Positions 1 through 7,143 of a stretch of 40,185 nt of DNA are shown here, piece after piece (within the stretch, counting starts at the first letter, position 1; each line of letters begins with the position of its first letter). Below the pieces are notes generated by a model. That model saw only the letters and a list, made by a program, of their open reading frames with translations, was not told where the DNA came from and searched no databases. The stretch is from Eubacteriaceae bacterium UBA1433 (lineage in GTDB: Bacteria > Bacillota > Clostridia > Eubacteriales > UBA1433): positions 1 through 40,185 of the forward strand of contig DCTT01000020.1 in the NCBI GenBank assembly GCA_002329295.1. The letters run 5' to 3'. Position numbers and translations under genes: made by a program.

Positions 1-39
1 ATTGTAACAAAAAATTTCAGATTGTAGCAGAAAACACTT
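1..39. repeat. 39-bp direct repeat, left copy
   Basis: This copy matches 629..667 with a single mismatch (T or C at repeat position 25). The unit is itself two imperfect ~20-bp halves that both begin ATTGTA and continue into A-rich sequence. The two copies bracket the lipoprotein gene, so a unit of about 628 bp may have been tandemly duplicated, with another unit beyond the left edge. The match is seen directly; the duplication is inference. Confidence 0.85.
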
Positions 40-68
40 ATTATCGATAATACCGGTGAATGCAATAA

Positions 69-536
69 TTACTCCAACAAACTTTGTGCAGCATCCAATT
101 TCCAAACGCCGCCCCTCTCTTTGAGTACGATAAAGAACCATACAGTGATGTCGTCTTCGGCTTCCCATACGTACTTACGACCAGACAATTGATCATCATA
201 ATAATATATAGTGGCATCAACCCCGATATGCTCTGCGACATCCTCATAGGTGTAGTCGGCGAACTTGGTTCCGGCAAATTTTTGTCGTCCTTCAAGCCAT
301 TCCTTCGCAGTCTCTCTTAAGGTCTCTACAGACGCTTTCTCGTCCGACATGGGTTGAAACTCGGTGGATTCGTAGTCCAGATTATACGGATTTTTCTCAG
401 CAGCGGAATCAACGGTTTTACTGGTTTCACTGGTTTCGCTGGCTTTGCTGACTTGACCGGAATCGCCTTTGCCACCACAGGCAACGAGCCCTGCTATGAG
501 CAGGATGCAGATAATAACAACTGCAAACTTTTTCAT
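69..536 (-). CDS. small secreted lipoprotein, function unknown
   Basis: This encodes 155 residues. The N-terminus is a lipoprotein signal: MKK, a hydrophobic run, then the lipobox L-V-A-C with Gly-Gly after the Cys. A Ser/Thr/Glu-rich linker follows, then an acidic, aromatic-rich globular part of about 110 residues. I chose the ATG at 534-536 because a strong AAGGAGG-type site lies about 7 nt upstream (541-550); an upstream in-frame ATG has no such site. The C-terminal domain looks like the small NTF2-like or DUF4829-like folds of Firmicute lipoproteins, but I cannot assign it. The mature protein would be anchored on the outer face of the membrane. The remnant lipoprotein at 1598 shares the signal style and a GQV-x-x-AS linker motif, so the two may be distant paralogues. 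Confidence 0.85.
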   Translation of the reverse strand: MKKFAVVIICILLIAGLVACGGKGDSGQVSKASETSETSKTVDSAAEKNPYNLDYESTEFQPMSDEKASVETLRETAKEWLEGRQKFAGTKFADYTYEDVAEHIGVDATIYYYDDQLSGRKYVWEAEDDITVWFFIVLKERGGVWKLDAAQSLLE

Positions 537-581
537 GTTTTTACCTCCTTTAAACATTCATAAAACTTTTATTACGTGTTT

Positions 582-595
582 AAAACAATTGTTTT
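582..595. promoter_or_regulatory. 14-bp palindrome upstream of the lipoprotein gene
   Basis: AAAACAATTGTTTT is a perfect palindrome about 45 bp upstream of the start codon of the minus-strand lipoprotein gene. Its position suits an operator, but AT-rich palindromes arise by chance and I see no confident -35/-10 pair beside it. Confidence 0.3.
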
Positions 596-628
596 CGAAA
601 AGTTTTATCTCTTTTCCAAACAAAAATA

Positions 629-667
629 ATTGTAACAAAAAATTTCAGATTGCAGCAGAAAACACTT
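629..667. repeat. 39-bp direct repeat, right copy
   Basis: Second copy of the element at 1..39, same orientation, one mismatch. It lies upstream of the lipoprotein promoter region. The stretch from 668 to about 920 holds no gene I can recognise. Confidence 0.85.
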
Positions 668-922
668 GTTAGATATTTGCGATATTGTACTGCATGGTTT
701 TACTTGGCGGAGTTGTGACTGTACTCATCATCCGCTTTGGTATTACATGATACAAGGGTTCAAAGCCCAAAAATAAATTAACACTATAGGTTGCAATTAT
801 ACTTTGAAAATTTCATAATCGGCTAAATTTAGGTGATCTTGTGTCATCCCTTTTGCTTTAAATTACAGTATACAGTATTATTTCCGTTTGGTCAATAGTG
901 TTTTGTATTCTTCAGTTGCAAA

Positions 923-1597
923 ATTAACAGGAAGGCAAGTGGCAAAAAGCCGTATAATAAAATTAGAAAGGTATATGGATTGAAACCGCTTCAATCTTCC
1001 GATGAGATTATTTCCCGCAAGCTGAATTTAATACCGATTAGTAAATATGTTTTAGAGAGGAATACATATTGGGAAGAACATAATATTTTGACCGGTTATT
1101 GGTATGAGGATGAAGATAATTATATATCTGACGAAAGGCGGGTTACTTTTCTTGCGAGCGGAGAAAAACCGATAGTTCTCTCCCTTGGAGCAATGTCATT
1201 CGAAGAAAAATCTGAAAAAGAAAAATTGGATATGTTTGTGAAAGCTTTTGGTAAATCGGGCTATCGAGTTATTATTCAAGGATTTTAGAAGACACTTCAG
1301 AATTACAAATTACCCGAAACAATGATTTTGTACGGTAGCGTTCCGCATAGTTTTCTTTTCAGGCAATGCTTGTTTGTTATTCATCATTGCGGATTTGGAA
1401 CTTCAGCAGCTGCAATGATTTACGGTATCCCGTCTATTCCTGTACCGCATTTTTTGGATCAAAAGGGATTTGCTATGCAATTGTATAATATCGATGTTGC
1501 AACAAAACCTCTAAAGTCCAAAGATTTGAGTAAAAGTTCAATTGTAGATGCATTAAGAGCAGTTAAGATAGATTATAACTTGACGAGGAAAACTAAT
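923..1597 (+). pseudogene. glycosyltransferase family 1 (MGT-like) C-terminal fragment with in-frame stop
   Basis: Reading one frame from about 923, the translation resembles the C-terminal half of UDP-glycosyltransferases of the macrolide/sterol glucosyltransferase type. It has a linker (YGLKPLQSS), a GYWY segment, PIVLSLGAMSFE (start of the nucleotide-binding domain), and then VIHHCGFGTSAAAMIYGIPSIPVPHFLDQ, quoted here only by its key HHCGFGTS and P-H-F-x-D-Q motifs of the donor-binding region. The N-terminal acceptor domain is absent. A TAG at 1286-1288 interrupts the frame between the GYRVIIQGF and KTLQNYKLPE segments, which are in the same frame and would be contiguous in the family. The 3' end runs without a stop into the lipoprotein remnant at 1598, suggesting a deletion joined them. 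Truncation plus nonsense makes this a pseudogene. Confidence 0.8.
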
Positions 1598-2290
1598 ATG
1601 AAAAAAAATATATCGCTTATAATTGTAATGTTTTTGTTGGTGATGTTATTATTTACAGGACTTGTCGCATGTAACAAAACCGGCGGTCAGGTCGGGCAGG
1701 CGTCTGGTGAGTCCACAAGTCCGAAGACAGCCATAGATTCCGAGCAGCCTGAAATTACGTCGCCTCAGATGACTGTAACTACTGCGACGGAGATTGTAAA
1801 TATAGACATGCATTTGAATTATAATGATAAAGCCCAAGTTACAGGCTTTATAAAGGCTTTTTCCGCTGATGGAAGTCCGGTATAGGAATATGTCACAAAT
1901 ACTTGCATTGTAGGTCAATACGATGTTATTCAGGAGATAGGCCTTGGTTCAGCCGGACATATCTTTTTAGAAGCGGGCTTGGTTTATTGCTTAGGACGCT
2001 GCAACCGGAGAAGTTCTTGGGGTAAATGAGGGTTTGGCGAAATCGGTGCATCCTGGGAGTTTGACGATGAGGATAATCTCTATCTTACGGGATGTTTCGG
2101 TTCCCGGTTCTTTTGTGTTGACCCCAATGGCAAAATTTTTGTCGGTTATAGCGTTATGCCGGCGGAGTATGAAGAACACGGTTTTTACTGGCCTGCGTCT
2201 CTTTTTGTCGACAGCGACGGCATGATTCATATCCGTTATTACAGCAATGATATGATTATGATAATTGATCCGACCTTAGGGGTTGTGCGT
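1598..2290 (+). pseudogene. decayed lipoprotein gene (beta-propeller-like repeats)
   Basis: The start ATG at 1598 opens a typical lipoprotein signal (MKKNISLIIV..., lipobox L-V-A-C) followed by a low-complexity linker. A TAG at 1883-1885 ends the frame after 95 residues, but the same frame continues with EYVTNTC; a Trp codon is the natural ancestor of this TAG. Around 1994 the reading shifts by one: the other frame gives DAATGEVLGVNEG, typical of propeller or PQQ-like repeats. Near 2032 it shifts back to give ASWEFDDEDNLYLTGCFG and, later, a PASLFVDSDGMIHIRYY segment. The frame then runs into the dispersed repeat at 2294. One nonsense change, two compensating frameshifts and a 3' truncation show it is dead. 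A short 95-residue product could still be made. Confidence 0.8.
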
Positions 2291-2293
2291 TTT

Positions 2294-2515
2294 TGCTGCA
2301 ATGTTGTTGCTTTGGCGGACGGAGCCTTGACTTTGCAGATGGACAATATAGCAAAAAGAAGTGTCCGGGTTTGCCTTAAAGGGTGTTGACCGAGGCTTTT
2401 GTTGCGGCAATTCGAATGCCGATTTTCTTGCGTCTGTCAATTCAATGTGAGTTTTTGCTTTCAATGTTGATTGACTGTTAGTCCCTGATGACCTTAGTTC
2501 AGGCAACAACAAAGG
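2294..2515 (+). repeat. ~220-bp dispersed repeat, copy A
   Basis: This aligns end to end with 3751..3968 in the same orientation at roughly four identical bases in five by eye, with small indels. Conserved inside both are a GGACA...TGTCC inverted pair (2341-2345 and 2362-2366 here) and a short hairpin CGGCA-7 nt-TGCCG (2405-2421). Neither copy has a convincing ORF in any frame; the minus-strand frames of both give similar short translations only because the DNA is similar. The copy abuts the broken 3' end of the lipoprotein remnant. The two copies flank the alcohol dehydrogenase gene. Confidence 0.8.
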
Positions 2516-2534
2516 CGGCCAAAAGGCCGCCCTT
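2511..2534 (-). terminator. terminator of the alcohol dehydrogenase gene
   Basis: GGCGGCC (2514-2520), loop AAAA, GGCCGCC (2525-2531) form a 7-bp GC-only stem. On the minus strand it is followed by a TTTGTTGTTG stretch. It lies about 70 bp beyond the stop of the minus-strand dehydrogenase gene. Confidence 0.75.
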
Positions 2535-2539
2535 GTGAT

Positions 2540-2557
2540 ATACAGAATATTCTGTAT
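2540..2557. promoter_or_regulatory. 18-bp perfect palindrome
   Basis: ATACAGAATATTCTGTAT is a perfect inverted repeat followed on the plus strand by a run of T. It lies between the stop of the dehydrogenase gene and its GC-rich terminator. It could be a second weak hairpin or a protein-binding site; nothing here decides. Confidence 0.35.
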
Positions 2558-2603
2558 TTTTTGGAAGATGTTTTATTTTTGACTTTTGTTCAAGCGAAAA
2601 ATT

Positions 2604-3581
2604 TTATTTGAAATCTTCTTCCGTTGTGTACATGACCAGGCGGTCATCTTTCTCGCCTTGTTCCAGTCGTTTCAGGCCTTCTGCAACAGCGCTCAGCGGA
2701 ATTAATTCTACGCCTATTTTCAGTTTGCCTTCGCTGATTAATTGGATAACGTCTGCGATATCTTCTTTTGTTCCGCCCATGGATCCCACAAGTTGCGTTT
2801 GGCGAAGAATAAGATCGTTACCGTTTATAGGAATTTCAGGGGTGTGCATTCCGACCAAAACCACCTTGCCTCCCGGTTTTACAACTTCCATTGCTTCTCT
2901 GGTAGTGATTCCTGCGCCGGCGAAGTCAACGATGACGTCCAATTGATCGTCTTTAAAGTCCTTTATGTTTGCAGCTACTTTGAAGGCGCCATGTTCCTTT
3001 GCTTTTTTCTGTGCGGCTTCTTTTCTTGTTGCCACATACACTTCGGCACCTTTACCGATGGCCACATCCATTCCGACGGTTCCAAGTCCGCCCAGACCGA
3101 TAATGCCGACTTTGGTGCCTTTTTCTACTCCGCCTTTTACTACAACAGCATGATAGGATGTCATTCCGGCATCGGTGGAAGCAGCCGCCTGATCGGAACC
3201 TACATTATCGGGAATTCTGATGAGCATCGATGAGTGTGCAGAGGTGATTGTTCCATAGCCGCCATCCCGACCATACCCGGGACCATAAGCTCCGTTGTAG
3301 GGCATGGGACAAATTGCAACTCTTTCGCCAATTTCCCAGCCTTCGACATTTGGACCCAATTCAATAATTTCACCGGCATTTTCATGCCCCAAAATACAGG
3401 GAACGCTGATTAGAGCCATCCAGGTCGGATCGTGCAGGGCGCCGACATCAGATGAGCACAGACCTGCATTATGTACTTTGATTCGTACATAGCCTTCCTC
3501 CAATGGTTTTAATTCCTTTTCCACAAAGGTCAAAGGTTCGTTTGTACCTGTAAATTGCCAGCCACGCGTAACTTTTGCCAT
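2604..3581 (-). CDS. zinc-type alcohol dehydrogenase (MDR superfamily)
   Basis: This 325-residue protein is a medium-chain dehydrogenase/reductase that would oxidise an alcohol or reduce a carbonyl with NAD(P). The catalytic zinc site is visible as C42 (GLCSSDV) and H66-E67 (GHENAGE). The Rossmann fold follows with a GLGGLG motif near residue 173. The four-cysteine structural-zinc lobe of classical alcohol dehydrogenases is missing; the corresponding stretch (about 90-112) is Gly/Tyr-rich with one Cys. Sequence feel places it near cyclohexanol-type or hydroxyacyl-CoA dehydrogenases, but the substrate is unknown. I chose the ATG at 3579-3581 (MAKVTRG) because GGAGG lies about 6 nt upstream; an upstream in-frame ATG has no site. 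The gene stands alone with its own terminator, between two copies of a dispersed repeat, as if inserted as a unit. Confidence 0.92.
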   Translation of the reverse strand: MAKVTRGWQFTGTNEPLTFVEKELKPLEEGYVRIKVHNAGLCSSDVGALHDPTWMALISVPCILGHENAGEIIELGPNVEGWEIGERVAICPMPYNGAYGPGYGRDGGYGTITSAHSSMLIRIPDNVGSDQAAASTDAGMTSYHAVVVKGGVEKGTKVGIIGLGGLGTVGMDVAIGKGAEVYVATRKEAAQKKAKEHGAFKVAANIKDFKDDQLDVIVDFAGAGITTREAMEVVKPGGKVVLVGMHTPEIPINGNDLILRQTQLVGSMGGTKEDIADVIQLISEGKLKIGVELIPLSAVAEGLKRLEQGEKDDRLVMYTTEEDFK

Positions 3582-3750
3582 TTTAGCCTCCTTTGGATTG
3601 ATTACATCCACTAATTTTATATTTGTTAAAATAATAACACGTTTTTTTTAAATTTACAAGAGGAAAATATCTTGCGGCAGTTTTGCTGGTTGGCGGTCAA
3701 TATTGGCGATAATGATATTGTTTTAGATTTCTTTTTGCATTGGGCATCTT

Positions 3751-3968
3751 TGTTGCAGTGTTGCTGCTTTGGGGCGGAACCTTGGCTTTGCAAATGGACA
3801 ATACAGCGAAAAAAGTGTCCGAGTTTGCCCGTAAGGTGTTGGCCGAAGTTTTTGTTGCGGTAATTCGAATATCGATTTTGTTTTGTCTGCCAATTCAATG
3901 TGGGTTTTTGCTTCGCAATATTGATTGACTGTCAATGCCTGCTGACCTTGTTTCGGGCAAGAACAAGG
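3751..3968 (+). repeat. ~220-bp dispersed repeat, copy B
   Basis: Homologue of 2294..2515. The inner hairpin here is CGGTA (3858-3862), the same ATTCGAA loop, and TATCG (3870-3874). Compared with copy A, a C-G pair has become T-A and one G-C pair has become G-T, so pairing survives although both arms changed. The GGACA...TGTCC pair is also kept (3796-3800, 3816-3820). Apart from this repeat, the stretch 3612-4150 holds no gene I can support. Confidence 0.8.
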
Positions 3969-4150
3969 ATTTTTTGAAATATCTGTGCAACCTTTTTTCC
4001 AGTTGTATCATTGCAATAAAAAAACGTCATGCTTTGTTGTTTTTTACGCAGTAAATAAGCTGTATTGATTATAAAAAATGATTTTAATAAGGAACCATAT
4101 TTTTTTACGTCAACCGTGAGTGAAAAGACAATGGGGGAATTTTTTCCATA

Positions 4151-4159
4151 TGGTATAAT
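4151..4159 (+). promoter_or_regulatory. extended -10 promoter element before ylxP
   Basis: TGGTATAAT is a consensus extended -10 element about 50 bp upstream of the GTG start at 4211. The -35 position is weak, as is common with extended -10 promoters. Confidence 0.55.
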
Positions 4160-4210
4160 CAAAAAGTAGAGAAATCAAAATTTGAACGAATTAATGTTGA
4201 GGAAAATAAA

Positions 4211-4492
4211 GTGAAAGTAGGTATTGCAGAGCTTAGAATAGATATTCCCTGGGTGCAATCACTGAAAGAAAAGCGGATGATTGCAAAGAGCATTATTGCC
4301 AAAACAAAAAACATGTTTGGTGTTTCGATAGCCGAAACCGCAGAACAGGATACACTGAAAACCCTTGTTTTAGGCATTGCCGCAGTGGGGAATAATGCTG
4401 CCTTTGTTTTGACCGTGCTGGAAAAAACAATTGGTTATATACAAAGCATTACAGAGGGAGATGTGGTGGTGTTGCAAAAGGAGTGGTTATAG
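4211..4492 (+). CDS. ylxP: DUF503 / YlxP family protein
   Basis: This 93-residue protein matches the DUF503 family in length and pattern: an N-terminal strand (MKVGIAELRIDIP), the hallmark SLKEKR, then K-S-I-I-A-K, SIAE, and a C-terminal helix. In Bacillus the homologue ylxP lies beside infB and rbfA, and the family is thought to have a ribosome-linked role, though its biochemistry is unclear. Here the gene is alone, not in a translation operon. The start is GTG with a GAGGAAA site about 6 nt upstream. A strong terminator follows 8 nt after the stop. Confidence 0.85.
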   Translation: MKVGIAELRIDIPWVQSLKEKRMIAKSIIAKTKNMFGVSIAETAEQDTLKTLVLGIAAVGNNAAFVLTVLEKTIGYIQSITEGDVVVLQKEWL

Positions 4493-4500
4493 TCGGAGAC

Positions 4501-4528
4501 AAAAAAGAGGCGAGAGCCTCTCTTTTTT
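4501..4528 (+). terminator. rho-independent terminator after ylxP
   Basis: AAAAAAGAGGC, loop GAGA, then GCCTCT and a T-rich run form a compact hairpin. Because A6 precedes and T6 follows, it may work in both directions, but the only gene ending here is ylxP. Confidence 0.85.
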
Positions 4529-4561
4529 ATGTAAAATCGGATGTTGAAAAAAAAATATTTC

Positions 4562-4590
4562 TTGACGAGTGAAAAGGGAACGGATAGTAT
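4562..4590 (+). promoter_or_regulatory. sigma-70 type promoter of the cad operon
   Basis: TTGACG at 4562-4567, a 17-bp spacer, and TAGTAT at 4585-4590. It sits directly in front of the inverted-repeat operator, about 40 bp before the regulator start. Confidence 0.8.
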
Positions 4591-4596
4591 AAATAT

Positions 4597-4612
4597 ATGA
4601 ACATATATTCAT
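4597..4612 (+). promoter_or_regulatory. ArsR/SmtB-type operator
   Basis: ATGAA-CATATA-TTCAT is an inverted repeat immediately downstream of the -10 box and overlapping the expected transcription start. It has the TGAA-n6-TTCA form known for CadC, SmtB and ZiaR operators. Repressor bound here would block the promoter until metal is sensed. Confidence 0.8.
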
Positions 4613-4628
4613 TTGTTTGGAGGGTGGA

Positions 4629-5003
4629 GTGGAAAATCAATTTACAGAGATAGACAGATGCGATGATATTTTTATTCATGAAGATGTGGTCAACGAAGTG
4701 AAAAAAAACATGCCTGCAGAAGAGATGCTCTACGATTTGGCAGAGATATTTAAAGTATTTGGAGACAGCACAAGGATTAAAATTTTGTACGCATTGTTTT
4801 TTGCGAGGAAAATGTGCGTTTGCGATTTGGCGGCATTTTTGAACATCTCACAATCGGCGGTTTCTCATCAGTTGCGCGTGTTGAAACAAGCGAGGTTGGT
4901 GAAATTTAAACGGGAAGGCAAAGTCGTGTATTATTCTTTAGACGACGAGCATGTGCATAAAATTTTTGAACAGGGACTCAAACATATTGATGAAAAGAGA
5001 TAG
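4629..5003 (+). CDS. cadC: ArsR/SmtB family metal-sensing repressor (CadC-like)
   Basis: This encodes 124 residues. The winged-helix core includes the recognition segment SQSAVSHQLRVLKQARLV and the wing KREGKVVYYSL. Both metal sites of this family can be read. The CxC of the alpha3N site (MCVCD) is present, with one further Cys in the N-terminal arm (RCDD). The complete alpha5 set D-x-H-x10-H-x2-E is present near the C-terminus. It should therefore sense Cd/Pb and Zn. It should repress itself and the ATPase through the inverted repeat at 4597-4612. The start is GTG at 4629, 5 nt after GGAGG; an in-frame TTG at 4617 is part of that ribosome site and was rejected. The ATPase gene starts 10 nt downstream, so the two form one operon. 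Confidence 0.92.
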   Translation: MENQFTEIDRCDDIFIHEDVVNEVKKNMPAEEMLYDLAEIFKVFGDSTRIKILYALFFARKMCVCDLAAFLNISQSAVSHQLRVLKQARLVKFKREGKVVYYSLDDEHVHKIFEQGLKHIDEKR

Positions 5004-5012
5004 GGGACAGCC

Positions 5013-7130
5013 ATGGCGAGAGAAATTATCAGAGAATACACGCTTCAAAATCTGCATTGTCCGCAATGCGCCAGTAAGATAGAGGCAAAAATCAATCAGA
5101 GCAAAGGCATGGATGCAACAATCAATTTTGTAGCAAAAACGTTGAAGATTCGTTCGGACTGTTTTGAGGGTGAAGAAGAGTTGTTACGACATGTACAGGA
5201 TATTGTGCATGAATATGAGCCGATGATACAAGTTGGCAAAGCCCCGACAGATGCAAGAAAAGCAAAAATCCCGACAAAGAAGGCGCTGTTGAAAGAAAAG
5301 AAAAAAGAAGTGTATATATTGTCGGCGGCGGGCGTGTTGTTTGTTTTGGGTCTTATATTGAATGGCAGAACAAAGTGGTATTGGATATTGTTTTTTGCCG
5401 GTTACCTTTTAAGCGGCGGAGAGGTTTTGTTTCGAGCGGGGAGAAATATTTTGCGCGGTCAGCTGTTTGACGAAAACTTTCTGATGAGCCTGGCGACCAT
5501 CGGCGCCTTGATTATTGGAGAATATGCAGAAGCGGTGGCCGTGATGATTTTTTATCAGGTGGGAGAGGGGTTTCAGGATTTGGCTGTGGAGCGTTCTCGC
5601 AGATCCATTGCGGCATTGATGGATATTCGACCGGAATACGCCAATAGAATCGTAGAAGGAAAATTGATAAAAACAGATCCGAAGCAGCTGCAAACAGGCG
5701 ATGAATTTATTGTCAAAGCAGGGGAAAAAGTGCCCTTGGACGGAGTTGTTGTCAAAGGGGAGTCTTTTTTGGATACGTCAGCGCTCACAGGAGAATCATG
5801 CCCTCGTGCAGTGCAGGCGGGGCAGCAAATTTTAAGCGGATCGGTGAATCAAACCGGTCTTTTGGTTGTGCGTGCGGAAAAAAAATACGAAGATTCAACG
5901 GTGGCCAAAATATTGGAGTTGGTAGAAAATGCTGCAAGCAAAAAGGCGCCTACAGAAAAATTTATTACGAAGTTTGCAAAAGTGTATACGCCCGTTGTGG
6001 TGAGCTTGGCGGCAGCACTGGCGTTGATTGCTCCGGTTTTATTGGGACAGAGTTTTCAGACGTGGATCTATCGTGCATTGTTGTTTTTGGTGATTTCGTG
6101 TCCTTGCGCCTTGGTGATCTCGGTTCCTTTGGGGTTTTTCGGCGGGATAGGAGCCGCTTCCAAAAACGGCATTTTAATCAAAGGTACCAATTATCTGGAA
6201 GCACTGAGCAAGGCAGACAGTGTGGTGTTTGATAAAACAGGAACCTTGACAGAGGGTGTGTTTGCTTTGACGAAAATAGAGGCAAGAAACGGTTTTAGTG
6301 AACGTGAGCTGCTTTATTATGCGGCGGCAGCCGAGACGTATTCCAACCATCCGATTGCGCTGTCTATTCAAAAGGCCTACGGAAAAACCGTTGCCAAACA
6401 AAACATCGAAAATTACACCGAATTGCCCGGCATGGGAGTCGTTGCCGATATTGAAGGAAAAAATATTTTGGCAGGCAATGAAAAACTGATGGAACACTTC
6501 CGGATTGTTGCAGAAAAACCGACAGCAGAAGCTGCAGCGGTACACATTGCCGTTGACGGTAGATATGGCGGCTATGTTGTGATTGCCGACGAAGTGAAAA
6601 AAGATGCGAAAAATGCCATTGATTTGCTGCGACAAATGGGGATTGACAAAGTGGTTATGTTGACGGGAGATGTGAAGAGTACCGCAGAACATTTTGCGCA
6701 AATGCTGGGTATCAAGCATGTAAAAGCGCAGCTGCTGCCTCAGGAAAAAGTCGAGGCAATCGAAAGACTGAAAATGGACAAAGCAACAAACGGGCAGACT
6801 GTGTTTGTGGGAGACGGGATTAATGATGCGCCCGCCCTGGCAGTTGCCGATGTGGGCATCGCCATGGGCGCTCTTGGTTCGGACGCTGCCGTTGAGGCCG
6901 CCGATGTGGTGGTAATGTCGGGCGGATTGATGCAGGTTGTAAAGGCCGTTGAAATATCTCGCCGGACAAAAAAAATCGTAAAGCAAAATATCGTTTTTGC
7001 TTTAGGAGTCAAAGTTGCGGTTTTAATTTTGGGTGCAACGGGATTTGCCGGCATGTGGGAGGCCGTGTTTGCGGATGTGGGCGTGGCTTTGCTGGCGGTG
7101 GCAAACTCGATGCGTGCATTAAAAGGTTAA
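5013..7130 (+). CDS. cadA: P1B-type Zn/Cd/Pb-exporting ATPase
   Basis: This encodes 705 residues. One N-terminal heavy-metal-associated domain carries C16-x2-C19. About eight membrane segments follow, with the actuator-loop TGES motif. The CPC transport motif is C363-P364-C365 and the phosphorylated Asp is D407 in DKTGTLT. A His-Pro motif (SNHPIAL) marks the nucleotide domain, and the GDGIND hinge is at D601. CPC with a following ALVIS and a single HMA domain fits the Zn/Cd/Pb group rather than copper pumps. The protein would export divalent soft metals from the cytoplasm. It is the second gene of an operon with the repressor and ends 13 nt before the convergent WYL regulator gene. The start ATG has only a weak site (GGGGACAG), in keeping with coupled translation. 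Confidence 0.95.
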   Translation: MAREIIREYTLQNLHCPQCASKIEAKINQSKGMDATINFVAKTLKIRSDCFEGEEELLRHVQDIVHEYEPMIQVGKAPTDARKAKIPTKKALLKEKKKEVYILSAAGVLFVLGLILNGRTKWYWILFFAGYLLSGGEVLFRAGRNILRGQLFDENFLMSLATIGALIIGEYAEAVAVMIFYQVGEGFQDLAVERSRRSIAALMDIRPEYANRIVEGKLIKTDPKQLQTGDEFIVKAGEKVPLDGVVVKGESFLDTSALTGESCPRAVQAGQQILSGSVNQTGLLVVRAEKKYEDSTVAKILELVENAASKKAPTEKFITKFAKVYTPVVVSLAAALALIAPVLLGQSFQTWIYRALLFLVISCPCALVISVPLGFFGGIGAASKNGILIKGTNYLEALSKADSVVFDKTGTLTEGVFALTKIEARNGFSERELLYYAAAAETYSNHPIALSIQKAYGKTVAKQNIENYTELPGMGVVADIEGKNILAGNEKLMEHFRIVAEKPTAEAAAVHIAVDGRYGGYVVIADEVKKDAKNAIDLLRQMGIDKVVMLTGDVKSTAEHFAQMLGIKHVKAQLLPQEKVEAIERLKMDKATNGQTVFVGDGINDAPALAVADVGIAMGALGSDAAVEAADVVVMSGGLMQVVKAVEISRRTKKIVKQNIVFALGVKVAVLILGATGFAGMWEAVFADVGVALLAVANSMRALKG

Positions 7131-7143
7131 ATTACGTAAAAAT

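Noticed and set aside
1322..1885. A single 187-residue protein
   Set aside because: The frame joins a glycosyltransferase tail to a separate lipoprotein start at 1598, so it is two remnants, not one protein.
1286..1885. Stop-codon reassignment or UAG decoding (two in-frame TAG codons)
   Set aside because: The same region also has frameshifts and truncations, so ordinary decay explains the stops. No other intact-looking gene in the window carries an internal TAG.
2276..2512. Minus-strand frames inside repeat A and repeat B that translate to similar peptides
   Set aside because: The similarity follows from DNA similarity. The frames shift between copies because of indels, which is not how a conserved protein evolves.
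4629..4631. TTG at 4617 as start of the metal repressor
   Set aside because: TTG 4617 is part of the ribosome binding sequence. GTG 4629 is at the correct distance from it.
6174..6986. 270-codon minus-strand frame inside cadA
   Set aside because: It lies wholly within a fully motif-supported ATPase gene. Its His/Phe-rich composition is typical of an antisense shadow.
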